This document shows, in pieces, positions 56,120 to 64,000 of a stretch of 64,000 bases of DNA (the first letter of the stretch is position 1; the number at the start of each line of letters is the position of its first letter). A model generated the notes under the pieces. The model ran no database searches, was not told the origin of the DNA, and saw only the letters and a program-made list of their open reading frames with translations. This DNA comes from Eulemur rufifrons. Taxonomy: Eukaryota; Chordata; Mammalia; Primates; Lemuridae. Both the position numbers and the translations under genes were made by a program. Location of the stretch: positions 41,116,001 through 41,180,000 of the forward strand of contig NC_090990.1 in NCBI RefSeq assembly GCF_041146395.1, given 5' to 3'.

Positions 56120-56765
56120 TGTTTCATCTTCAAATAACCCTTAGAAACAGGCATGGCATATGTTACTCCTCTACAGCAGTGGTCCCCAACCTTTTTGGCA
56201 CCAGGGAAAGTTTTCATGGAAGACAATTTTTCCATGGACTGGGTTGGAGGATGGTTTTCAGATGATTCAAGTGCATTGCATTTATTGTGCAGTCAAACTT
56301 CTCTGCTAATGGTAATCTGTATTTACAGCCACTTCCCAGTGCTAGCATCACTGCCTCAGCTCCACCTCAGATCATCAGGCATTAGCGTCTCACAAGGAGC
56401 GTGCAACCTAGATCCCTCGCATGCGCAGTTTACGGTAGGGTTTGCGCTCCTATGAGAATCTAATGCCGCCGCTGGTTCTGACAGGAGGTGGAGCTTATGC
56501 AGTGATGTGAGCGATGGGGAGCGGCTGTAAATACAGATGAAGCTTTGCTGGCTGTCCTGCCGCTCATCTCCTGCTGTGTGGTCTGGTTCCTAACAGGCCA
56601 CAGACTGGTACCGGTCCATGGGCCAGGGGTTGGGGACTGCAGCTCTACAGCACATAAGGGAACTGAGGCCCAGAGAAGTGAAGTGAACTGTTCAAGTTCT
56701 CACGGAAATATTGCAGCTCCGGTGGGAGTAAAAACTCCAATCTTTTAACTCATGGTCCCATGCTC
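56120..56765 (-). repeat. MIR SINE, reverse, split by a hAT transposon
   Basis: Left part 'ttcaaataacccttagaaac' (to 56176) and right part 'gggaactgaggcccagagaa', 'gttcaagttctcacggaaat' (from 56643) join into one reverse MIR when the insertion is removed. Confidence 0.7.
56177..56642. mobile_element. Non-autonomous hAT DNA transposon with 8-bp target duplication
   Basis: The 466-bp element begins cagtggtccccaaccttttt and ends ggggttggggactgcag, a decayed inverted repeat. The sequence ctctacag occurs at 56169-56176 and again at 56643-56650, a perfect 8-bp target duplication as made by hAT transposases. Internal text 'cagatcatcaggcattagcg' and 'ctcctatgagaatctaatgc' fits a family I associate with MER45-like hAT elements. 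No transposase frame. Confidence 0.85.
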
Positions 56766-57224
56766 TTTCCTCCACTATACAAATAGTTTTAAATGGCTTT
56801 TTTGTCTTAAAATTTCCCACACCTGGCCTTCACTCCAAGTAAAACTTTTGTGTATAAAGTCAGTATTGTGGAGCTTGGAGGGAAATTGGTGGGAAAGAAA
56901 TCTCATGTTAATGGGTTTTGATGCTAGACAAGAACCTTTGAACTGAGAAAAAAAAAAACTCTACAGATGGAATCTCTGCAGAGGAAAAGAAAATAATGTT
57001 TTACTTATTTTTAAAAAAAGGAAACTGGGCCATGCTACCAAGATATTCAATTCTACCATATTAATTTCAAGGAACACAAAGACTGTTGACATGAGAACTT
57101 CTATGTGGATATGAGAAAAATACATTTTATTAAGATTCTAAAGACTTGAGATAGTTTCTTTTCCTACTTTGGCCTTAGTTTCTTCTTCCATAAGATGAGA
57201 GTGTTAGTATATCACTTAGTTTAG
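56766..57224. other. A/T-rich unique sequence, no gene seen
   Basis: No repeat or exon was recognised. Confidence 0.4.
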
Positions 57225-57420
57225 GCTAAGTTTGGCTGCAATAACAACTAACCCTCATATGTTGTTAAGTTGCAATGACAAAGATTTACTTCTTGCTCTC
57301 TTGGATTGGCTGTGGCTCTACTCCAGGTCTTCTTTTTTCCTGCATCAGGGTAGAAAGAGCAGCCTCTCTCTGGGTCATGCGAGTCTCACGGCAGAGGGGA
57401 GGAAAAAACATGGAGAACCA
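57225..57420 (-). repeat. Ancient LTR-like repeat, reverse
   Basis: 'gtttggctgcaataacaact', 'agcagcctctctctgggtca', 'tgcgagtctcacggcagagg'. A common mammalian LTR-type text of unassigned family, possibly related to 5680-6060. Confidence 0.45.
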
Positions 57421-57599
57421 TTGTTTGGCTATTAAAGTTTTTGCTGAAATATTTCTTTCATTATCATTTTCTTTCGCATTTTGTTGGACAAATCAAGTCA
57501 AATGAACGAGTCCAATGTCAATTACATGGAAATTATGATTCTTCTCAGGACAGGCCCAATAGGAAAAGGCCCCATAGGAAGGAACAACGTGTATCTTGG

Positions 57600-58000
57600 C
57601 AATTATACCATCTACCAAAGTGGGCTCCAGCTATTTCCTGGACATCTGCATTTGGATGTCTCACCTCAAATACAACATGTCCCAAATTAAATGTATCACC
57701 TTTGCTTCTCACATGCTCCCCTCTTTCTATATCTCTTCTCCACGGACAGCACCACCATCTGTCTACCCCATCACCCAGATCAGAACTGGGGGGTTATCCT
57801 GGACTATTCCTTCTTGGTGTCACCTCCCACGTCCTATTGTGAACTAAGTCCTGTGGATTCTGCTTCTGAATTATCTCTCACATTCATTTCCTTGTCTATT
57901 GCATACCTCTGCAATGCGTGGCCCCACATAACGGGAGGTCTTCCTGCTATTTTGAAGGATTTGGATTTCTCCTCATCTTTGTTTGTATCTTTAAAATGCA
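57600..58000 (+). repeat. L2 LINE region
   Basis: 'ctggacatctgcatttggat', 'gtctcacctcaaatacaaca', 'tgtcccaaattaaatgtatc', 'ggttatcctggactattcct'. A forward L2 running through the segment that precedes its 3' tail. The overlapping 133- and 144-codon frames lie inside it. Confidence 0.8.
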
Positions 58001-58209
58001 AGGCTGAAGAAGTCACTAATATTAGATGGGGGAAGATATCAACTCTTCTTAAATGTCTTCAACATTTCTTTTTCATTTTTTCATCTTCTGCCATCATTGA
58101 CCTTAACACAATTTGGCCTATTTGAAAAACACCATTGGTACTTCTAGAAGTCTCCACTGGTACATTTGCATTCGACTTGAGAGCCAGGTGGGCCACCTGG
58201 CTGGGGGTA

Positions 58210-58400
58210 GGCTGGCCTCTGTGTTATAAGACCTGAGACCAAACCTTGGCTCTTTGACTCACTCTCTGTATGACCTTAGGCTACTGCTTCCTCCCTCTGA
58301 GCCTCAGGTTCCTCACATAGAAAATGGGTGTGATAATAATACAAGCCTCTCAGGCTGCTGCTTATGAAACTGAAATAAGAAGTATGTAAAATTCCCTAGC
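58210..58400 (+). repeat. MIR SINE
   Basis: 'accaaaccttggctctttga', 'tatgaccttaggctactgct', 'gagcctcaggttcctcacat', 'agaaaatgggtgtgataata'. Confidence 0.85.
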
Positions 58401-58529
58401 TCTGAATTTGATAACTCAGTCTTCGCATTTCTGCAGAAGTGCCTGCTCAGTGCGAGGTTGCCCAGTGTCACCCAGCAAGCATTGGCCACAGGGAACACAC
58501 TGATTATCCATTCACTAATCAATAAACGC

Positions 58530-59350
58530 AAAATGACAGAAAGTCCGCTATAGGAGGCTGTGCAAGGCAGAGAAGTAAGACAGCGGTGATCAATTCTTTC
58601 TAGATAGTCATAGGAGGCCTTCCAGTGGAGGCAGGATTGGAGACTAAGTTTTGAAAGATAAAACAGAGCTCTTTAGATGAGGAATTGGGGTTATTTTAGG
58701 GAAATATAATACCATGAGCAAATGCATGAAGGTGTGAACACGTATGGTTTTTGGAAAACTAAAGTAAGTAATTTAATATAGCTGGAGTGCAGAATGGAAG
58801 TGAGGGTAGGGAACAGGCGGGGGAAGAAAAGAGGTGAGAGAGTTTGGTCCAGGCCGGAGCAGGAGGCGGCTGGAGTGAGAGGCTAAGGAACAGGAAGTCA
58901 TCCTGAGCCAGCGCTCACAGGCCAGCAGCCTGAAGTTGGCCCAGCAATGGGTTTTGCTTGATTGACACGGGGCCTTGAGGCGAGGCACGCCCTCTGTAGC
59001 TCTTCTCTCTCTCATCTTCCCAGCCCTGGCCCTGCCCTGCTGCTTCTCTTACTTTCATCCCTGGTCTGAACCTTGAAGGCCTTTGAGCTTGAGAGTTGGA
59101 AGCACAACACAGACGAAGTCAGATCTGGGTTTCCGAGGGATGTTCTGGTAGGATCCGGGGTGGATTCCAGGGGCAACACTGGCAGCCGAGAATCCTGCTA
59201 AGAGACAGTGGTGGTAATTCAGCTGGGAGATGACAAGATCCTGATCTATTGCAGTGGTGGAGGATATAGAGAGAATGGGATGAATCTGAGAATTGTGTAG
59301 GAGGCAGAATCTACAGAACTTGGTTATAAATGAAGATGAGAATAAGAGAG
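58530..59350 (-). repeat. L2 LINE region, reverse, interrupted
   Basis: 58530-58910: 'ggaggccttccagtggaggc', 'gagcaaatgcatgaaggtgt', 'gagagagtttggtccaggcc'. 59080-59340: 'cagtggtggaggatatagag', 'gtaggaggcagaatctacag', 'aacttggttataaatgaaga'. The segment 58911-59080 between them does not match and may be an unidentified insertion. Confidence 0.65.
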
Positions 59351-60454
59351 AGGGGAATTAAACAAAAGGGTTTGTGTGTGCAGACTGTCTTCAGCCTGGG
59401 AATCCCTGGTGTCCAGCCCCGTGCCTAATGCTGCATAGAGCCTCAATAAATAATTCTCGAATAAATAAATAAATGGAAAAGAGATTTCATATGGCTCCCA
59501 GGTTCCTAAATTAAAGGAGACACATAGTAGGTATTGAGCAGGTCTTACTTGACTGTGAGCAGCATGTCTCTGATAATAATGAAGTTTTGGCCCCTGTTTT
59601 AAACTCAATACCAACTCCTCAAGATCCAGACAGCCCATGGAAGCCCACCGAAGGAACTTGGCTGGCTTCTGAGGAGCATAAATTAGAAGTGCTCGTTAAG
59701 GGGGCTGCTGTCTGACGTTTCCCTTCAGAGACTTGAGCCGAAGGAGTTCAAACACTGAGTTCCTTAGCTTTTGGAGATAAAAGTTAGAGGGCGTCCAAAT
59801 CTGGGGCAGCCGGGAGGCTGGGCGCCTGCCTCTTGCTTAGCCCTCTCCCGCCATTGGAGCAATAACAAAGATATAACCACCAAAATAAATAAGTGCTCTG
59901 TGGATTGAAGAGATAATAATTTCACTGGCCAAATATTAAAATATCAAAGGTCCAGGAAAGGATACAGTTATGAGCCTTTGATGTACCATAAAGGCCCATT
60001 TCATGCACCAGTTGGGAGTGTTTCAGGGCAAAGATGGAATGATATTTTATGTCACCTCTGCGGCATAAAGGGCACTTTATGAGTCCAAGGAAGCCAAGTT
60101 CTCAAATAGCTGGAGACTGGCAGGTTACTAGTTTGAAATCTAAACACCAACCTGGATTCCAAAACAAAGTTACTCCCAGCACCCCCTGCCCAGGAGAGAT
60201 TTTCTCAGATTGTCAGAGGCAATGGAGTGAGAGCAGTGCCCCAGGGCTGGGCAAATGGAATTCCAGTTGGTCCAGCCACCATGGGGACCAGGAACCCAAA
60301 TTCCTAGGTTAGTTGATGGGGCCAGGCTTACCAAGATGTGGGGGCCAGGGAAGGACCTCCAGCCTGGGATATTGGAAACAAAAATAAGTGGAAGAACAGT
60401 ACAAGGTTGTCAGTAAATGCTGCTGGGTGAATACTGAGTGGAAAGTGTTCCCTC
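59351..60454. other. Unique block, candidate conserved non-coding sequence
   Basis: 59690-60090 is smooth and free of repeats, with CCAAT (reverse attgg at 59855), SOX-like aacaaag and GATA-like gataataatttcac words. This is one of the best-looking regulatory candidates by texture. The short (AAAT)n run at 59460-59475 lies before it. No exon is supported. Confidence 0.35.
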
Positions 60455-60655
60455 ATTTAGATCACTGCTTGGACGTTTGCTCCTCAGAGGAATCCATCAC
60501 ACTCTGGGGCCCTTGCCTCTCTGAATTTTTTTTCATTATCTCTTTTATTTCAGATTATAGGCTCCATGTGGGCACAGTCTGCATACTTTTCTTTGTAGAA
60601 CACTGTCTGACACAACAAAGGGACTTGTAAGCAACTATTGAGTGAACAAATGAAG
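60455..60655 (+). repeat. L2 3' tail, forward
   Basis: 'ctctgaattttttttcatta', 'ggctccatgtgggcacagtc', 'gcaactattgagtgaacaaa'. The forward tail ends at the start of the next, reverse element. Confidence 0.7.
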
Positions 60656-60659
60656 GCGC

Positions 60660-61005
60660 CTTGATTGTGCTAAGGCCTGTGCTAGATGATTCAGACCTGG
60701 ACCCCTCCCTTCTGGTACCACAGTCTGGTGGGGGAGACAGACACCACGTTGTGTTGAAATTATTCACACAGATACAGAGCCACATGCAGGATGCTATGGG
60801 GGTACCAAGAATGCACCTGGGCAAGCTTTTCAGAGCAGGACAAGAGAGAGATCCTGGATAAATAGATGTTGCAGCCGACATCTGAAAGATGGGCAGGAGT
60901 TCGCCAGTAGGGAATGTAGGGAGCGTTTTCACAGCAGGAGAAACAGCGTGTGCCAAGTCACAGCACAGCCCATCATGGGGCTGTGTAAAGGTGCATTGAG
61001 TGTAC
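60660..61005 (-). repeat. L2 3' region, reverse
   Basis: 'ctaaggcctgtgctagatga', 'gtctggtgggggagacagac', 'aagatgggcaggagttcgcc', 'aacagcgtgtgccaagtcac'. Back to back with the previous L2, tail to tail. A 160-codon reverse frame spans the pair and is not a gene. Confidence 0.75.
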
Positions 61006-61329
61006 AGATACATGAATGAATGCTTTAAAATTTGCAATTTATTTTTCTAATCATTCATTCAAGGAGCTGGTCAAAAAAGTGCTTTCCCACCAAGGTGTCA
61101 TTTTATGGAATTGTGCATTGGCCTATTTTGTTTTTCTCTAAGAAAATATAAACACTTCCAGGAGCATGAGCAGGTTGATATAGAAACTTGGAAACAACAA
61201 AACAACACAAGATGAAAAATAGACAACATATAATTGCTTCCTCTTGCAAACACTCACAATTCACATAGCTTTTTAGAAAAGAAAAGAACTTCAAGGATGA
61301 CCTAGTGAGGTTTGATAGAAAGGACCGAG
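61006..61329. other. A/T-rich unique sequence, no gene seen
   Basis: No repeat or exon was recognised. Confidence 0.4.
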
Positions 61330-61480
61330 AATTTTCAGCCGGAAGGACGGGATTCAAGTAATTACATCAATCTTCCCCAGGTAAGTCATTTCGGGCCTCT
61401 CAGTTATAATTTTTGAGCTGTGATAACCAAATGAAAGCACTTTGTGATAGACAAAAAGTGATAGACAAATAGGAGTAATT
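61330..61480 (+). repeat. MIR fragment
   Basis: 'ggacgggattcaagtaatta', 'aggtaagtcatttcgggcct', 'atgaaagcactttgtgatag'. Strongly diverged. Confidence 0.5.
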
Positions 61481-61499
61481 TATTACTATTCCCACTCAA

Positions 61500-62047
61500 T
61501 TTATTATTTTATTTGTTTTAAATTTGACAGAGCAAAATGCTCTCTCTTTTGGTGTATAGTTCTAGGAATTTTAACACATGTAGATTTATGTAACCATCAC
61601 CATAACGAGGATACAGAATAGTTCCATCATCTCCCAAAACTCACTCAATGCTGGCTGTTTGAAGTCACATCTGCCCCCACCCCTCACCCCTGGCAACCGC
61701 TGCTCTGCCCTCTTCGTCATAGTTTTGTCTTTTTGTGGGTGAAGGATGACAAATAAATGGGCTCTTACAATGTGCAACATTTTGAGGGTGGCTTTTTTCA
61801 CTCAGCACAATCCCTGTGAATTTCATCCAAGTTGTTGACTGTGTGAATAGATCATTTCTTTTTATTGCTGAGTAGTATTCTATGGTATGGATATACCACA
61901 GTTTGTTTACCCATTCACCCATCGAAGGACATGTAGGTTATTTTCATTTTTTGGTGATTAAGAAGAGACCTACTATAAACATTCATGTACAGGTGTCTTC
62001 ATGAACATAAGTTTTCTTTTCTCTAGGATAAATACCCAGTAGTGGAT
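61500..62047 (-). mobile_element. L1 LINE 3' portion, reverse (left of LTR)
   Basis: 'taaccatcaccataacgagg', 'cccctggcaaccgctgctct', 'cactcagcacaatccctgtg', 'ttgctgagtagtattctatg', 'ggataaatacccagtagtgg'. A reverse L1 interrupted at about 62048 and resumed at about 62480. Confidence 0.88.
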
Positions 62048-62461
62048 TGATATTATTACCCAAAGTTTGGCACTTGTCCCCAAGGCTGCATCAGAATGAG
62101 GACAAGTGGTTTGAGGAGAAGGAAAGAGGAGTTTATTAACTTGCAGGCAAGCGAGGAGGATGGCAGATTCCCATCTCAAAGTACCAGCGTCCTCCATCTG
62201 AGCAGAAATACAGAGCTTTTAAAGGTTCTGATCAATCCCATCTTTGGCTAAAACGATCTCATGTCCTCCGCCTGAATTCATCCCATCTTCAGTTAAGACA
62301 ATTTCATGACCTCCACCCAGATAATTCCCTTGGGCCATCTCCTAAGGTACAAAGAGCAAAAGACATCCCCCTACCTCTCCCAACCACTGGCAAGGAGTGG
62401 GGGATGTTTTAAAGAGACATAAAACATTTTTGCCGTTTTTCAAGCCATTTATTCTGTTACA
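62048..62461 (-). mobile_element. Solo ERV LTR, reverse, inserted in L1
   Basis: About 414 bp with TG...CA-type ends: on the reverse strand it begins TGTAACAGAATAAATGG and ends near '..GGTAATAATATCA'. On that strand it has a TATA-like tttaaaag and, about 90 bp further, an aataaa (in 'gttaataaactcctctttcc'), followed by a T/C-rich stretch, as expected for promoter and polyadenylation signal of an LTR. It splits a recognisable L1, so it is younger. The target duplication is not clear by eye. The family is not assigned. Confidence 0.7.
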
Positions 62462-62552
62462 GTATGTGATGTGTTAAATATATGATTAACTTTATAAGAA
62501 ATGCCAAACTGTTTTCCAGAGTGGCTGTGCCAGTTTGCGTTCCCAGCAGTTC
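62462..62552 (-). mobile_element. L1 LINE, reverse (right of LTR)
   Basis: 'agaaatgccaaactgttttc', 'cagagtggctgtgccagttt', 'gcgttcccagcagttc' continue the L1 text left at 62047. Confidence 0.85.
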
Positions 62553-62564
62553 AATTTAGTTTTG

Positions 62565-62905
62565 AGTAGAGGGAATGTGAGGCCCAGAGAAGTGAAGTGA
62601 CTTCCTTTTGATCACACAGCAAATGAAGAAATGTAGGTAAGAGTCCTAGAGTATTGGCAACTCTCAACCTGGCACCATTTTTATTAAACTGAGATTTGAC
62701 ACTGTAATTCTCAAATTATCCTTCATATAATCCTCAGAACAACATTTTGAGGTGAGATCTGTTTATTTGTTTTCTTTCCCCATTTCACAGGTGAAGGGAC
62801 GGGTAGGGAGATAGGATTAAGAAGGAAAGAGACCTGCCCAAGGTCACACGACTTGTATGTGGTTGATGGAGTTTGACTCCCAGCTTAGTGCTCCTCCTAA
62901 GGTGC
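62565..62905 (-). repeat. Two MIR copies, reverse
   Basis: 62565-62675: 'ggcccagagaagtgaagtga', 'tcacacagcaaatgaagaaa'. 62730-62905: 'ataatcctcagaacaacatt', 'ccatttcacaggtgaaggga', 'cctgcccaaggtcacacgac'. Confidence 0.8.
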
Positions 62906-63495
62906 ACATTTCCTCTGATTGCTGAAAGTTAGAGCCAGAGGTTCCTTTTAAATGAATCAACATTTCCACCCTCAGAGTTATGCTACATTACAGGGGAAAA
63001 ATTTCCATGCTTTCATAGCGGGAACTGTATGTTTATTAATAACTGTTCCTCAATTGCTTCAATTTTCACGTTATTAAAAAGCTAAAGCTTGGCTCACTTG
63101 TCATTTTCTTCTCTCTGCTTGGAAATTTTTTTTTTTTTTTTTAAACTGGGTCTGGGACTGAGAAATGAAGAGAAGGATTTAGAGCTGGTGCCTCCTGTGC
63201 TTGCCAGGCGGTTCCACGATCCCGGCCTCCTTCCTGTCGGGTATCCTGAAAGAGCGGTCCCTGCCTTGCCTCGGGGAGGGAGACAGCGGGAGAGGGCGGG
63301 AGACCCACTCAGACTCCAGCGTCCCAGCAGCGTCCCATATCCAGTTTCATTGCTAAAAGGTGTTCGAGATGATTTTTAGTTCAAGGTTGCTTGAATCAGA
63401 GGGAAAAACTGACGGATCACTTTCTGAATTCAGCTTTTATGAGAGGCCTTAGGTCTCTCCCAGGGTAAAGCTCCCTTCTTTAGCCCTGGAGGCAA
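62906..63495. other. Unique block with CpG-rich patch
   Basis: 62930-63110 is smooth and non-repetitive ('aactgtatgtttattaataa'). 63190-63320 holds about 11 CpG in 130 bp and a GC-box-like gagggcggga at 63292-63301, so it could be a small promoter-like or enhancer element. The 96-codon frame here has no domain. Confidence 0.35.
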
Positions 63496-63660
63496 ATAGA
63501 AAAAAAGGAAGACAGCAAGGAGGGGAAGGAAGAAGGAAAAAGAGAAGGAAAATAATGGAAGGAGAAGAAAGAGAAGAGAAATGAAGAAAAGAGGGAAACA
63601 ACTAGAGAGAGAGAGAAGGAAGACTGAGGAAAGAGGGGAAGAGGGGGGAAAAAAAAAAAC
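63496..63660. repeat. Polypurine tract (A/G low complexity)
   Basis: About 165 bp almost purely A and G on the + strand, with a (GA)n core near 63605-63617 and an A-run at the end. Only a few pyrimidines interrupt it. Confidence 0.95.
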
Positions 63661-64000
63661 ACTTGAAACTAGGTAGTTTATTTTGCTTCCCTGCTGTTTG
63701 TTATAGATTATACTAGACTAGCTGGAAGGGAATGGAGTAATTGGACCAAGCTAATTAGATCTTCATTTGATTTTGTGTTTGTTTGTTTGACTACTTAGTT
63801 TATAACTTGGCAGGGAACTTTATCGTATATACTCTGCTAACTGGTTTACCTAAACTGAGATTGAGCATGAACAAAATTGACATTAAATTTGCTGCATTAG
63901 ACCACACAGAAGGAGGAAGAAAACTCTTTCAAGTAAACACTGATGTTAGGGGCTCAGTAGCAGCCCCAACATGGGGACCTTGAGGGGACAGCAGAGTTAA
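63661..64000. other. Unique block, candidate conserved non-coding sequence
   Basis: A smooth, A/T-balanced sequence with a homeodomain-like ctaattag (63749-63756). No repeat. A 66-codon frame has no domain. The window ends here. Confidence 0.3.

Noticed and set aside
57441..58125. Forward frames of 133 and 144 codons
   Set aside because: They lie mostly inside a forward L2 whose nucleotide text is clear. They are chance frames.
60555..61037. 160-codon reverse frame
   Set aside because: It spans a tail-to-tail L2 pair. No domain and no splice context.
1..64000. CRISPR arrays, operons, ribosome binding sites, tRNA or rRNA genes
   Set aside because: Nothing of the kind was seen. The DNA is nuclear mammalian in character. 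I saw no tRNA-like cloverleaf sequence other than the ancient tRNA-derived MIRs, and no U6, 7SK or Y RNA copies, although short or decayed ones could be missed by eye.
1..64000. A novel multi-gene system
   Set aside because: No cluster of coding regions exists here. The content is explained by transposable elements and unique non-coding sequence.

Overview
The window looks like ordinary non-coding DNA from a strepsirrhine primate, most likely a lemur. The strongest clue is two near full-length Alu elements (20655-20999 and 36990-37324, both reverse). They carry a right-arm segment that reads GTCCATATAATTTCTTTCTA in the + direction, followed by an A/T dinucleotide stretch. From memory this is typical of lemur and galago Alus and not of human AluS or AluY. 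The rest of the repeat content fits a placental mammal: MIR, L2, MaLR (MLT1, MST), ERVL and other LTRs, L1, and Tigger and hAT transposon remnants.

No protein-coding gene can be supported. The longest open frames (up to about 208 codons) mostly lie in L2, L1, MIR or LTR sequence, lack exon boundaries, or have low-complexity composition. The sequence alone does not say whether the window is intergenic or lies inside a long intron. The only gene-like protein remnants are a decayed C-terminal hAT dimerisation domain at about 22985-23248 and the C-terminal end of L1 ORF2 at 26056-26540. One unrecognised open frame (50730-50892) is kept as a weak exon candidate.

Layout. 1-11.3 kb: dense MIR and L2 pieces, a 219-bp Tigger-type MITE (5394-5612), two reverse MLT1 LTRs (7120-7500, 10808-11261) and a reverse L1 tail. 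11.3-19.6 kb: mostly unique sequence with scattered MIR and L2, including an L2 with a 25-bp tandem duplication. 19.6-25.7 kb: a roughly 1-kb L2, the first Alu, the hAT relic and an MLT1 LTR. 25.9-27.2 kb: an LTR stub next to a forward 5'-truncated L1. 27.2-35 kb: MIR, L2, MLT1, a nested LTR pair, a compound GT/GA microsatellite and a Tigger-like element. 35.1-39.8 kb: an old reverse L1 split by an MST/MaLR insertion, which was itself hit by the second Alu. 39.8-56 kb: L2, MIR, MLT1 and ERV pieces with several unique blocks. 56-64 kb: a hAT element with a perfect 8-bp target duplication, more L2, an L1 split by a reverse LTR, and a CpG-rich patch and polypurine tract near the right edge.

The unique, smooth-textured blocks are candidate conserved or regulatory sequence by appearance only. 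They include 9.0-9.5, 24.6-25.6, 32.5-32.9, 47.4-47.6, 49.3-49.5, 59.7-60.1 and 62.9-64.0 kb. Two CTCF-like motifs (22272-22286, 54253-54270) are the most specific regulatory candidates. I found no sign of an undescribed biological system. Repeat subfamily names were assigned from memory of consensus sequences and should be read as family-level calls. Boundaries of old repeats are good to about 10-30 bases.
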